This document shows positions 52,541-61,156 of a stretch of 64,000 bases of DNA, in pieces (within the stretch, counting starts at the first letter, position 1; each line of letters opens with the position of its first letter). The position numbers were made by a program, and so were the translations under genes. Location of the stretch: the NCBI GenBank assembly GCA_029260435.1, contig JAJDDG010000142.1:43148-107147 (forward strand). Reading direction: 5' to 3'. Origin of the DNA: Phycisphaerales bacterium (GTDB taxonomy: Bacteria; Planctomycetota; Phycisphaerae; Phycisphaerales; UBA1924). The notes under the pieces are model-generated. The model was not told where the DNA came from and made no database searches. It was given only the letters and a program-made list of their open reading frames with translations.

Positions 52541-52630
52541 CGGACAGGGCGGGATTCGAACCCGCGGTACCCCTTTTGAGGATACGACGCTTTAGCAAAG
52601 CGTTGCCTTCAGCCGCTCGGCCACCTGTCC
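52541..52630 (-). tRNA. tRNA-Ser(GCT)
   Basis: A 90-nt class II tRNA. Acceptor stem GGACAGG at 52624-52630 pairs with CCTGTCC coded at 52542-52548. The D arm has TGGCCGAGCGGCTGAAGGC and the T arm GGTTCGAATCC. The anticodon loop is TTGCTAA with GCT at 52594-52596. The long variable arm is typical of serine tRNAs. CCA is not encoded. Confidence 0.95.
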
Positions 52631-52740
52631 GGTGCAGCGGGGCATAATCGTAGGGCTCGAACCACCCGTCAACAACCCTCCCGTCAATCCACCCCAGACA
52701 TCCTCCTGAGCAGCCTCCCCAGATACCCCGCAAACCCTGT

Positions 52741-52768
52741 ATTTAACATAATAGATCTTATCGGCGGT
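52741..52768. other. dif: putative dif site (XerC/XerD recombination site)
   Basis: A 28-bp sequence in an AT-rich intergenic patch. On the minus strand the XerD arm TTATGTTAAAT (52741-52751) is identical to the E. coli dif XerD arm. The 6-bp spacer is GATCTA (52752-52757). The XerC arm ACCGCCGATAA (52758-52768) ends in the conserved ATAA but matches the E. coli arm at only six of 11 positions. Replication-terminus location is supported by the change of GC skew across the window. XerC/XerD genes are not in the window. Confidence 0.65.
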
Positions 52769-52876
52769 TTTCAGGGGCAGCTCTCAGGGGAGCTCCAAAC
52801 CTCGATCCGAGTCAAAGCACCTTGTCCGACAGGCCCAGCGTTGAGACATGCACCGCAAGCTGATGCGCGAGAACAT

Positions 52877-53470
52877 ATGTATATGAACGTGTCATCAACA
52901 GGCAGATGCGCCGATTGCGGCTTCTTAGGATTTCAATGGAAGGGCAAAGGCAAAGACCCCCGTCATTATGAAATCTTTGAAGTTCCGCATGACTTGCGAT
53001 CTCTCCCACCTGACGAACTTGACCCAGTCTGTGTCAGAGGGCTTGCCCGACTGACTCTTGAAGGCACTGTTTACAGCGGAGATACCGACGATCCCGACAA
53101 CGCCGTATTTGCATATGACGAACGAATGCTCGAAGAAGGCAGAGAATTCAAGTACTCCGGATTCGATGGTGCAGTCACCAGAGCAATACTCAGATTTCAG
53201 CGTCAGTGTCCTGGGTGGATGCGATACCAACCCGGGCTAAGTCCTGCGCAACACGTAACCGAATTCCGCATCGATACTATGCACACGGACTCAATGCGAG
53301 TTGCAGAGGAAAACGCAGCACTCGCCCGCTCCGGGCACGAACTCGCGAAAGAAATGCGATTCCTCACATGGGTCATCGTGGCACTCACACTCATCACTGT
53401 GCTGATCGCAATCATCACAAACTCACCATCGCCCCAACCCATCTCGTCCCCTCCCACCTCCTCCCCGTGA
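52877..53470 (+). CDS. unrecognised protein with C-terminal membrane anchor
   Basis: A 197-residue product from ATG 52877 (ATG 52883 also possible; no good ribosome-binding site). The N-terminus holds CADCGF, a small Cys pair; the middle is hydrophilic with a possible coiled-coil (about 145-165). A single span (about 165-187) and a Pro/Ser tail follow. Its base composition is more A/T-rich than its neighbours and codon use differs. It sits beside the dif-like site and tRNA-Ser, so recent acquisition is plausible. I assign no function. Confidence 0.65.
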   Translation: MYMNVSSTGRCADCGFLGFQWKGKGKDPRHYEIFEVPHDLRSLPPDELDPVCVRGLARLTLEGTVYSGDTDDPDNAVFAYDERMLEEGREFKYSGFDGAVTRAILRFQRQCPGWMRYQPGLSPAQHVTEFRIDTMHTDSMRVAEENAALARSGHELAKEMRFLTWVIVALTLITVLIAIITNSPSPQPISSPPTSSP

Positions 53471-53756
53471 ATCCCTCCCCGCCCCACCCATCCCCCTAAT
53501 ATCTCGAATTAAATACATCTGTTCCAGAATGCCGCCCTATTTCGGGCGGTTTGTCTTCTAAAACCGGATTTATCTCTCTATGATCCACCTCGAGCATCAA
53601 TATCCGGTTGAGAAACCCGCCCGGAATGCTCGATAACGGGTGAGCGCGTCGCGTCTGTTCCAGGATTCTTCGCGGCCATCTCTCGGTTTCGTGCAGCCCC
53701 GGTTCTCGTCCGGGAGCTGGTTGTACTCGTGAAGAATTTTCGACAGGGACAAAGCA
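53471..53756. other. AT-rich intergenic stretch
   Basis: These 286 bp hold the hairpin terminator at 53532-53556 and the leader of the cytochrome c peroxidase gene. No reading frame was judged real. Confidence 0.5.
53532..53556 (+). terminator. terminator after the unrecognised membrane protein
   Basis: CCGCCC at 53532-53537 pairs with GGGCGG at 53544-53549, followed by TTTGTCTT. Confidence 0.65.
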
Positions 53757-55187
53757 ATGTCAACGAACAAACTGCGTATCCACGTCGCGCTCGCCGCGGC
53801 TCTGGGTTGTGTATTCACTCTCGCGCCGATCGCCGCCGGTGATGCCACCGCGCCGGTGATCCCGAACGTCACCAACGGCAAGCTCAAGAAGCTCCGCAAC
53901 ACCCTGGTGATCCCCACCGACGCCTATTTCCCGGCCGACAGCGCCGCGAAGATCGCGCTCGGTAAAGCGCTGATGTTCGACCCGATCCTCTCGGGCAACC
54001 AGAACATCTCCTGCGCCACCTGCCACCACCCCTTCGCCGGTACAGGCGACGGGCTCTCGCTGCCGGTCGGCGAAGGCGGCTCCGGCACGGGCGTCGCCCG
54101 CTTCCTCCCCGCCGCGCCCGATACGGACGCCCCGGTCGAGCGCGTGCCGCGCAACGCCCCCCATGTCTGGAACGCCGGTGCCGATGAGTTCACGATCATG
54201 TTCCACGACGGACGCGTCTGCGTAGACGCCACAGAACCCAGCGGGTTCCTCACGCCCGCCGGCGCGAACCTCCCCACCGGGCTCGACAGCGCGCTCGCCG
54301 CACAGGCGATGTTCCCCGTCACTTCCGGGACCGAAATGGCCGGTCAGAACGGCGAGAATGCGATCGGGACCGCCGCCGCAGCGGGCAACCTCGCTGGCGC
54401 AGGAGGTGTCTGGGATCTGCTTGCCACCCGCCTCCAGGGCATCCCCGAGTACGTCACCATGTTCCAGGCCGCGTACAACGACGTCACCGTCGCCGGTGAT
54501 ATCACCTACGTGCACGCCGCGAACGCCATCGCCGCATTCGAGGCCGACCAGTGGCGCTCCACCGACTCGGACTTCGACCGCTGGCTCGCCGGCGACAAGG
54601 ACGCCATGAGCATGTCCGCCAAGCGCGGCATGAAGCTTTTCTACGGCAAAGCCAACTGCTCCGATTGTCACGCCGGTACATTCCAGACCGACCACCAGTT
54701 CCACTGCATCTCCATGCCGCAGATCGGTGCGGGCAAGGGCAACAACGCCCCCGGCTTCGCCGACGGGCACGACGACTTCGGCCGCTTCCGCGAGAGCGGG
54801 AGCGCCGCGGACATGTACGCCTTCCGCACACCCTCGCTCCGCAACACGGCCATCAACGGCCCGTGGGGACACGCCGGCGCGTACAACTCGCTCGAAGCGG
54901 TTGTCCGTCACCACCTCGACCCGGTCGCATCGCTCAACGCCTACGACCAGTCGCAAGCTGTTCTTCCGAGCCGCACGGATCTCGACGCGCTGGACATGGT
55001 CGTCATGGACACCCCGGCGCGAGTCGCCGAGATCGCAGCAGCGAACGAACTCGCCCCGCTCGATGCCACCGACCGCCAGGTCGATGACATGATCGCGTTC
55101 ATGTACGCCCTCACCGGGCGTGCCGCGATGGACGACCGCAGCGCCATCCCGACAAGCCTGCCCTCCGGGATCAACGTCGCCGACTAA
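53757..55187 (+). CDS. di-haem cytochrome c peroxidase family protein
   Basis: A 476-residue exported di-haem protein of the CcpA/MauG family. The signal peptide ends near IAAG. The first haem site is CATCHH (Cys86, Cys89, His90), the second CSDCHA (Cys301, Cys304, His305). LGKALMFDPILSGNQNISCATCHHPF, FRTPSLRNTAINGPWGHAGAY are family segments. It reduces peroxide or oxidises another substrate in the periplasm. The ATG at 53757 is preceded by AGGGACAA. Haem attachment would depend on the ResB/CcsA pair at 19.8-24 kb. Confidence 0.9.
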   Translation: MSTNKLRIHVALAAALGCVFTLAPIAAGDATAPVIPNVTNGKLKKLRNTLVIPTDAYFPADSAAKIALGKALMFDPILSGNQNISCATCHHPFAGTGDGLSLPVGEGGSGTGVARFLPAAPDTDAPVERVPRNAPHVWNAGADEFTIMFHDGRVCVDATEPSGFLTPAGANLPTGLDSALAAQAMFPVTSGTEMAGQNGENAIGTAAAAGNLAGAGGVWDLLATRLQGIPEYVTMFQAAYNDVTVAGDITYVHAANAIAAFEADQWRSTDSDFDRWLAGDKDAMSMSAKRGMKLFYGKANCSDCHAGTFQTDHQFHCISMPQIGAGKGNNAPGFADGHDDFGRFRESGSAADMYAFRTPSLRNTAINGPWGHAGAYNSLEAVVRHHLDPVASLNAYDQSQAVLPSRTDLDALDMVVMDTPARVAEIAAANELAPLDATDRQVDDMIAFMYALTGRAAMDDRSAIPTSLPSGINVAD

Positions 55188-55220
55188 TGCCTCGCGACAT
55201 TCCGAACCGCATCACATGGA

Positions 55221-55245
55221 CGGGCCCGATCGGGTCCGCCTTTTT
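55221..55245 (+). terminator. terminator of cytochrome c peroxidase gene
   Basis: CGGGCCC at 55221-55227 pairs with GGGTCCG at 55232-55238 (one G-T pair) around GATC, followed by CCTTTTT. It lies 33 bp after the stop. Confidence 0.7.
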
Positions 55246-55260
55246 CGTGCGCGATGCCCC

Positions 55261-55533
55261 CTACTTGGCTTGCTTATCCATCCCCGCCACAAGCTCCGCG
55301 AGCTTCACCACATCCCGCTTCTCCAGAATCAGCGCGAACTTCGCGGGGTGTACCTTCGACTTGGCGAGCGCCGCCTCCGCCCGCTTCCAGTGCTTGTCCG
55401 CCGCCTTCCCCTCCGCGAGGTACAGCTCCGACACGATCTCCGACAGGCGGTTGATGAGGATCGTGTCGTGGTGCTCGTAGTACCGGTTCACGATCCCCTT
55501 CTGGTACGAACTCAGATGCTGCCCCTTCGCCAT
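55261..55533 (-). CDS. conserved small planctomycete protein
   Basis: A 90-residue helical protein starting MAKGQHLSSYQKGIVNRYYEHHD. Similar small proteins with the same opening are, to my knowledge, common in planctomycetes and have no known function. The rest is Lys/Ala/Glu-rich helix. The ATG at 55533 has GGAGGAG about nine bases upstream. It is divergent to ffh. Confidence 0.75.
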   Translation of the reverse strand: MAKGQHLSSYQKGIVNRYYEHHDTILINRLSEIVSELYLAEGKAADKHWKRAEAALAKSKVHPAKFALILEKRDVVKLAELVAGMDKQAK

Positions 55534-55630
55534 CGCGTGTCTCCTCCGTGATCTTGGTAAGCGAGATAGGATACCCCCCCACCATACCTCCTACCCGTAT
55601 GCACACCGAATCAAGGCAAGGATCAGGTTC

Positions 55631-57130
55631 ATGTTCGAGCGGCTCTCCGACGGATTCTCAAGCGCACTCAAGAAACTCTCGGGCAGAGGCTCCATTTCCG
55701 AGTCCAACGTCCGCGAGGCGATGGAAGATGTGCGCACCGCGCTGCTCGAGGCAGACGTCGAGTACGCCACCGTCAACGAGTTCTGCGAAACAATCGTCGA
55801 GCGGGCACTCGGGCAGGATGTCACCAAGAGCATCAAGCCAGGTCAGGAAATGATCGGCATCGTCCACCAGGCGCTGATCGATCTCATGCAGCAGGGCGCC
55901 GAGGACCACCCGGGTGTCCCGAAAATCACACCGGCCCCCACCATCGTCATGATGTGCGGGCTCCAGGGCACCGGAAAAACCACCACCTGCGGCAAGCTCG
56001 CCGCCTACCTCAAAAAGCGCGGGCGCTCTGTCATGATCGTCGCCGCCGACCTCCAGCGACCCGCAGCAGTAGACCAGCTCAAGACCGTCGCCGAGCAGGT
56101 CAACGCCGACATGCCGGGCGGCTCACAGGTCCACTTCTACGGCGAGCCCGACAAGTGCGCCGAGTACGGCAAGGCCGTTGGCATCGCGGTCAAGGTCTGC
56201 CAGAACGCGCTCAAGGCGGCGCGCGAGAAAGGCGTGGACACCCTCATCATCGACACCGCCGGACGCCTGCACATCAACAACGAGCTCATGAAGGAGCTCT
56301 CGAGTATCAAGAAAACGATCCGTCCGCACCAGACATTGCTCGTCGTGGACGCCATGACCGGGCAGGACGCGGTCAACTCCGCCAGAACATTCCACCAGCA
56401 GCTCGCGGTGGACGGCGTGATCCTGAGCAAGTTCGACTCCGATACCCGAGGCGGCGCAGCGCTGACAGTCAAGAAAGTCACCGGCGCACCGATCCTCTTC
56501 GTCGGCACAGGCGAAAAACTCGATGCGATGGAAGAGTTTCACGCCGAGCGCGTCGCCGGGCGCATCCTCGGCATGGGCGACGTCGTCTCCCTCGTCGAAA
56601 AAGCGCAGGACGAAGTCTCCGAAGAAGAAGCCGAACGCATGGCCGAGAAGATGGCCAAGGGCGAACTCACGCTCGAGGACTTCCTCTCCCAGATGAAATC
56701 ACTCCGACGCATGGGCCCCATGAAACAACTCATGGGCATGATCCCCGGTGTGGGCTCGGCGCTGAAAGATGTAGACATCGACGACAAGCAACTCGACCGC
56801 ATCGAGGGCATGGTCAAATCCATGACCGCCGAGGAACGCAAAGACGTCAAGGTGATGAACCAATCTCGCCGCCGTCGCGTCGCACGGGGCGCCGGCGTCA
56901 ACGTCAACGAGGTCTCCAAGCTCACCAAACAATTCGACATGATGTCCAAGATGACCCGCCAGATGTCCGGCATGGGCATCAAGGGCAAGCTCGGCGCGAT
57001 GCGCGACATGCAGGGCGCTGCGGGGGGGGGCATGGGCGCGATGGGCGGCACACAAGGCATGCCCGGGATGGCAACCCGGCGATCAACGAAGACCGCCAGC
57101 CCCAAACGCAAATTCAAGAAACGCAAATAA
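55631..57130 (+). CDS. ffh: signal recognition particle protein Ffh
   Basis: Ffh binds signal sequences and SRP RNA and delivers ribosomes to the membrane. The 499-residue product has the helical N domain, GTPase motifs GLQGTGKTTTCGKLA, DLQRPAAVDQLK, DTAGRL and SKFDSDTRGGAAL, and a methionine-rich M domain with SRRRRVARGAGV. The Gly/Met-rich tail has a run of nine G (57022-57030). ffh is away from rpsP, which it often neighbours. The start at 55631 has AGGATCAGG upstream. Confidence 0.96.
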   Translation: MFERLSDGFSSALKKLSGRGSISESNVREAMEDVRTALLEADVEYATVNEFCETIVERALGQDVTKSIKPGQEMIGIVHQALIDLMQQGAEDHPGVPKITPAPTIVMMCGLQGTGKTTTCGKLAAYLKKRGRSVMIVAADLQRPAAVDQLKTVAEQVNADMPGGSQVHFYGEPDKCAEYGKAVGIAVKVCQNALKAAREKGVDTLIIDTAGRLHINNELMKELSSIKKTIRPHQTLLVVDAMTGQDAVNSARTFHQQLAVDGVILSKFDSDTRGGAALTVKKVTGAPILFVGTGEKLDAMEEFHAERVAGRILGMGDVVSLVEKAQDEVSEEEAERMAEKMAKGELTLEDFLSQMKSLRRMGPMKQLMGMIPGVGSALKDVDIDDKQLDRIEGMVKSMTAEERKDVKVMNQSRRRRVARGAGVNVNEVSKLTKQFDMMSKMTRQMSGMGIKGKLGAMRDMQGAAGGGMGAMGGTQGMPGMATRRSTKTASPKRKFKKRK

Positions 57131-57142
57131 CTCCGACCGAAG

Positions 57143-58480
57143 CTAGTCGTCCCCGATCGGCAGCGGATCCGCCGCACGCCCCTCGGCCCACGCCTTAAAC
57201 CTCGGCCAATACAGTTCCTTGAGCAGGATCTTGATGCACGCCGCGACAGGGATCGCCAGCAGCAACCCGTAGATCCCCCCGAGCGTGCCACCCGCCATCG
57301 TTGCAAACAGAATCGTCGGCGTGTCCATCCCCGTGCTCTTGCCCTGGATAATCGGCGTCAGGATGTAATCGTCTACCGCCTGCCCGATGAAATACACCGC
57401 GACCGGCGCCCCAACGATCCACCAGATCTCACCGCGGAACCCACCCGGCCCGTCGAGCCACAGCATCCCGATCGAGATCGGCACTGCGATCAGCGCGAGG
57501 TATGGCACGATCGACAGGAACCCCACCGCGAACCCCAGCAGGATCGGTGTCGGCACCCCGATGAACCAATACAGGATCGAGAAGATCACCGACTGGATCA
57601 GCGCGATCGTCAGCCGCCCGCGAACAAACGCCGCGATCACCGCGTCCATCTTGCCCAGCAGATCCAGCGTGCGCTCGCGCGAAGCGTCCGGGATCAGCGA
57701 CCGCCCGAACTCCACAACACTCGCCCACGCCGTCGCGATAAAGAAGAAAAAGAACAGCGTCAGGAACACCATGAACCCCACGACCCCGACCGAGGTCACC
57801 GCCGAGAGCACCGCACGCAGCGCACCCGCTCCCCCGCCGAATGTCCGCTGCGCAATCGATTGTGCGTTCTCGGGAACCCACGAGCGGATCAACCCGAGCG
57901 CCTCGTCTACAAGCTCGTAATTCGTCACCGAGAACGCAGCAAGCCGCTTCCACGACTCGTTGGGCATCTCGTCATATATCCCGCGCACCTCAGCCCCCTG
58001 CTGCGCAAGCTGCACCTCGAACGATTGGGCCACCGGCGCAGTAAGTTCACCCAATTCCCCGGGTGCAACATCGACCGCCCCCACCGCCTCACGCTCAAAC
58101 CCATCTACGAACTGCACATAGTGCACCGTGTTCACCGTCAGGCGTTTGCCAAAGTCGTACCCGTTGGCGAGTCCAAACGTCGCCACCAGTGTCACCGGCA
58201 CCGCGATCGTCACCACAACCCCCACGATGATCCCCCCCACCGCTCCCTCCCGGCTCACCCACTTGAGGCGCGACAACAACCCGATCACCGGCTGGAACAG
58301 ATACGCAAGCCCCAACGCAAGCAACAAAGGCACCGTCACGATGCTCAGCACATACCCCAGATAGATCAATACCAGGATGAGCAACACAAGCAGCACGTCC
58401 CGCACCGGCTGGATCTGCCACAGGTGTCGGTTGTGCCAATCTTCTGTCGGTGACGAACGATCTGGTTGGATGGTGCTCAT
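57143..58480 (-). CDS. AI-2E family transporter
   Basis: A 445-residue membrane protein of the AI-2E/PerM family (UPF0118), with about eight spans and a long soluble loop of about 110 residues after the third. The family stretches RGRLTIALIQSVIFSILYWFIGVPTPILLG and GMDTPTILFATMAGGTLGGIYGLLLAIPVAACI are present. Substrates range from autoinducer-2 to sodium or unknown; none can be assigned. The ATG at 58480 has GGGAAG upstream. It converges on ffh with 12 bp between. Confidence 0.88.
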   Translation of the reverse strand: MSTIQPDRSSPTEDWHNRHLWQIQPVRDVLLVLLILVLIYLGYVLSIVTVPLLLALGLAYLFQPVIGLLSRLKWVSREGAVGGIIVGVVVTIAVPVTLVATFGLANGYDFGKRLTVNTVHYVQFVDGFEREAVGAVDVAPGELGELTAPVAQSFEVQLAQQGAEVRGIYDEMPNESWKRLAAFSVTNYELVDEALGLIRSWVPENAQSIAQRTFGGGAGALRAVLSAVTSVGVVGFMVFLTLFFFFFIATAWASVVEFGRSLIPDASRERTLDLLGKMDAVIAAFVRGRLTIALIQSVIFSILYWFIGVPTPILLGFAVGFLSIVPYLALIAVPISIGMLWLDGPGGFRGEIWWIVGAPVAVYFIGQAVDDYILTPIIQGKSTGMDTPTILFATMAGGTLGGIYGLLLAIPVAACIKILLKELYWPRFKAWAEGRAADPLPIGDD

Positions 58481-58552
58481 CTTCCCGCGCAGGCTACCAC
58501 CGCCTAACACTCGCTGCATGTCCTGTGATCAATCCGGGAAGACGCCCAGCCT

Positions 58553-58948
58553 TCAGCAGAGCCCCATCGCGGTGCTGCCGAACGCCTCGTCAAAGTCAAA
58601 CACGCTGGCGAAATCACCAAGCGAGTCGTCGTCGCTCTTGCGCAGGATCCCGGTCTCGACAAGCGCGAACACGATCCGACCGAAGTCGTCGGTCCGCCGC
58701 ACGCCCCATGAATTGAGCACCGTCCTGGCGAGCTGCCCGTACTCCCGCACCGCGTGCTCACGCAGCCCAAGACACAACTCCTGACCAGAGACATGCCGCC
58801 CCTCGCTCGGTTCGAGAGCCTCGCGCTCCGCAGCCTCCTCCACGGTAAACCGCAGACCCTCCTGCACGAACGCGAACGCTTCAAGCGAGTAGGCACCAGC
58901 GTGGCTTCTCAACTTGCTCCAGATGATGTCTGTCGTCTGGACACTCAA
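58553..58948 (-). CDS. Minf_1886 family protein
   Basis: A 131-residue soluble protein with the features of the Minf_1886 family found in planctomycetes and verrucomicrobia: AYSLEAFAFVQEGLRFTVE, HVSGQELCLGLREHAVREYG, VLNSWGVRRTDDFGRIVFALVE and SVFDFDEAFG. No function is known. The start is TTG at 58948 with GGAGAG nine bases upstream. Confidence 0.85.
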   Translation of the reverse strand: MSVQTTDIIWSKLRSHAGAYSLEAFAFVQEGLRFTVEEAAEREALEPSEGRHVSGQELCLGLREHAVREYGQLARTVLNSWGVRRTDDFGRIVFALVETGILRKSDDDSLGDFASVFDFDEAFGSTAMGLC

Positions 58949-59052
58949 GGCTTGCTCTCCAAGTCACCCCCGGGCCCGCATCGCGCCCGCCGAGGTTCGC
59001 CGTATCGTACCCGCCAGAATCCGCCAGGCAATAGTCCTGCCTGTCCGATCGG

Positions 59053-59667
59053 TTATCGGCTCACATGCCCGCTCCGGGCCACATAGAAACGCAGTTCTCG
59101 ACACGCCCACTCCGCCGCGTACGCCACCCCAATCCGTGCAGAAACGCCGATCTCTCCCGCCGCGACACCTTTCCCCCGTTCTATAAAAACTCGCTCACTA
59201 TCGCAAAGATCCACCAGATTCTCCCGGCGCGTGATCCCCATCGCCTGCGTCAGCTTCGCCGGCCCCGAGCACAGATCCGTTACCTTGAGCACCGATTTCC
59301 GCCGCGAGCTGCTCCGCCGACGCCGCATGAGCGCCATCCCCTCAACCGGCTCCAGCGCACGCACCAACACCGCCACAGGCACATCCACGGCACCGCATAC
59401 CACGTTGAAGCAGTGGTGCATCCCGTAGGTGTGGAACACATACGCGATCCCCGCACTCCGAAACATCGCCTCTGTCCGCGCCGTCCGCCGCCCGCCAAAC
59501 GAGTGCGCAGCCCTGTCCGCCTCCCCCAGGTACGCCTCGGTCTCCACGATGATCCCGCTGGTCCGCGTCCCCCCGCGCGTCACGCTCACAAGCCGGTGCC
59601 CCAGCAGCCCCCGCGCAAGCGACACCGGATCCGTCTCGAAACCCCGCCTCGTCCATCGCTCCCCCAT
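59053..59667 (-). CDS. mpg: 3-methyladenine (alkyladenine) DNA glycosylase
   Basis: This enzyme removes alkylated purines in base-excision repair. The 204-residue product has LARGLLGHRLVS, IVETEAYLGEADRAAHSFGGRRTARTEAMF (with the catalytic Glu), AYVFHTYGMHHCFNVVC and LCSGPAKLTQAMGI, a full-length AAG-type protein. The ATG at 59667 overlaps the stop of the amidohydrolase gene (TGATG), so the two are coupled. Confidence 0.93.
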   Translation of the reverse strand: MGERWTRRGFETDPVSLARGLLGHRLVSVTRGGTRTSGIIVETEAYLGEADRAAHSFGGRRTARTEAMFRSAGIAYVFHTYGMHHCFNVVCGAVDVPVAVLVRALEPVEGMALMRRRRSSSRRKSVLKVTDLCSGPAKLTQAMGITRRENLVDLCDSERVFIERGKGVAAGEIGVSARIGVAYAAEWACRELRFYVARSGHVSR

Positions 59668-60986
59668 CACGCGCCTCGCATCAACCCGATGCCGCCGCGA
59701 CTAGCAAACACCCGGTCGATCGGATCAAGCGATGCATCCGTCCCGCGCACATCAACCGCCGCGATTCCCGCGAGTTTTCCCTCAGAAAATGTAAACAACT
59801 CCGTTGGTAATCCGAGCAGCCGTGCGGGCGTCGTCGTGATCATCCCCAAAAGCACCCGCGCATCCATGCCGTCGCGCTCATACAGCAACCGCGCATCGTC
59901 CAGCGGCGTAATCCGCTGCCCAACCCCGCTCAGATCGAGATTGATCACCGAATCTGTCCCCAGCGCGACTGGGATCCCCGCATCCAGCATCTCCCGGTAC
60001 CGATGCCCCCCGAGTGATTCCTCATACCTGAAGTATTCATGCGCCCTTGGGCAGTACGTCACCCCCCTCGCACCAACCCCCTCCTCACCACACCACCCCA
60101 CAAGCATCTCCATATCCCGATCCGTGCAGTCGTTCACATGCACCAGCATCGTCGGCGCAGATGACCCGCGCAGCCCAAGCAGAACATGCTCGATCGGCGT
60201 CCTGTCCCAACCAAATGACACGTTCTTCGGGTGGGCTGGTGGGTGGGGGGGGGCATAGGCCCCGATCATCGCCAGCACCTCGAGAAACGCCCCCGTCCCC
60301 TCCCGCACAAACTCCCGCTCCTCGATCGACTCTGCCACATGTGTCGCGATCGGAATCCCATTCCCGCGCCGCACGATCTCCCCGTACACAGACCCTGACA
60401 CCGAATACGGCGCGTGCGGGCTCATCCCTTTCACAAACCCACCACCCGCTTCCCCACCCTCGAACCCCGCCACAAACGCCTTCCCCTTCTGCTCATGCAT
60501 CCCGATCCCAAACAACTCGATAAACCCCACACCCCCCAGTGGGGATTCCCGCAGCACCCGCAAAGGGGCCTCGCTCATCACCCCGCAGATATCCCCCACC
60601 GCGACCACACCCCCCGCAAGACTCATCTCGATCCCGAGCCGGGTGCTCTCCTGTATCTCCCGCGTGACGCTCCTTCGCACGCCCAGCACCCCCTTGATCC
60701 ACGACGGAAAGCCCTGATCTGCCTCGTACGCCATATACCCCGCGTGAGACAGATCCAGATGGGAATGGGCATTCACAAGCGCCGGCACCACCACAAACCC
60801 CTCAAGCCGCCTCCGCACCGCCCCAGCCGCCCCTTCGTGCGCGAGCAACTCCGTTGCCGTCCCCCGAGCCAGCACCCACGCCCCGCCACCCTCCCGATGC
60901 TCGATCAGCACCGCCCCACCACGCACACCACCAGATTCTGCGTCCGCTAATCCGTCCGCCTCATAAATGACTCGCACTCCGCTCAT
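59667..60986 (-). CDS. amidohydrolase (MTA/SAH deaminase-like)
   Basis: A 439-residue metal-dependent hydrolase. Metal ligands are visible in VNAHSHLDLSH, the catalytic Glu region THVAESIEER, and TDSVINLD near the C-terminus; the layout matches the chlorohydrolase/guanine-deaminase/MTA-SAH deaminase group. The substrate cannot be told by eye. The ATG at 60986 is chosen; an earlier start at 61094 gives a leader with no similarity. The DNA glycosylase is coupled downstream. Confidence 0.85.
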   Translation of the reverse strand: MSGVRVIYEADGLADAESGGVRGGAVLIEHREGGGAWVLARGTATELLAHEGAAGAVRRRLEGFVVVPALVNAHSHLDLSHAGYMAYEADQGFPSWIKGVLGVRRSVTREIQESTRLGIEMSLAGGVVAVGDICGVMSEAPLRVLRESPLGGVGFIELFGIGMHEQKGKAFVAGFEGGEAGGGFVKGMSPHAPYSVSGSVYGEIVRRGNGIPIATHVAESIEEREFVREGTGAFLEVLAMIGAYAPPHPPAHPKNVSFGWDRTPIEHVLLGLRGSSAPTMLVHVNDCTDRDMEMLVGWCGEEGVGARGVTYCPRAHEYFRYEESLGGHRYREMLDAGIPVALGTDSVINLDLSGVGQRITPLDDARLLYERDGMDARVLLGMITTTPARLLGLPTELFTFSEGKLAGIAAVDVRGTDASLDPIDRVFASRGGIGLMRGA

Positions 60987-61156
60987 GAGGGGTATCCGCC
61001 AACGCCGATCCACCCTGTGCCCGCACCATGTTCCGGGGCAATCATTAAAATCACCCCTCGACCGAGGATGGAAGGGCGGAACCTTTGTCCGCACGACGGT
61101 ACAGTAGGGGTCTGATAATCCAGCACACGCATACTCTAGTGATAAGGGAAGCCACC

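Noticed and set aside
53495..53530. AT-rich stretch resembling a second dif copy
   Set aside because: Only scattered matches to the XerD arm; spacing and XerC arm do not fit.
52541..53756. Integrated island at tRNA-Ser
   Set aside because: No integrase, no direct repeat of the tRNA 3' end, and the odd gene lies on the 5' side of the tRNA.
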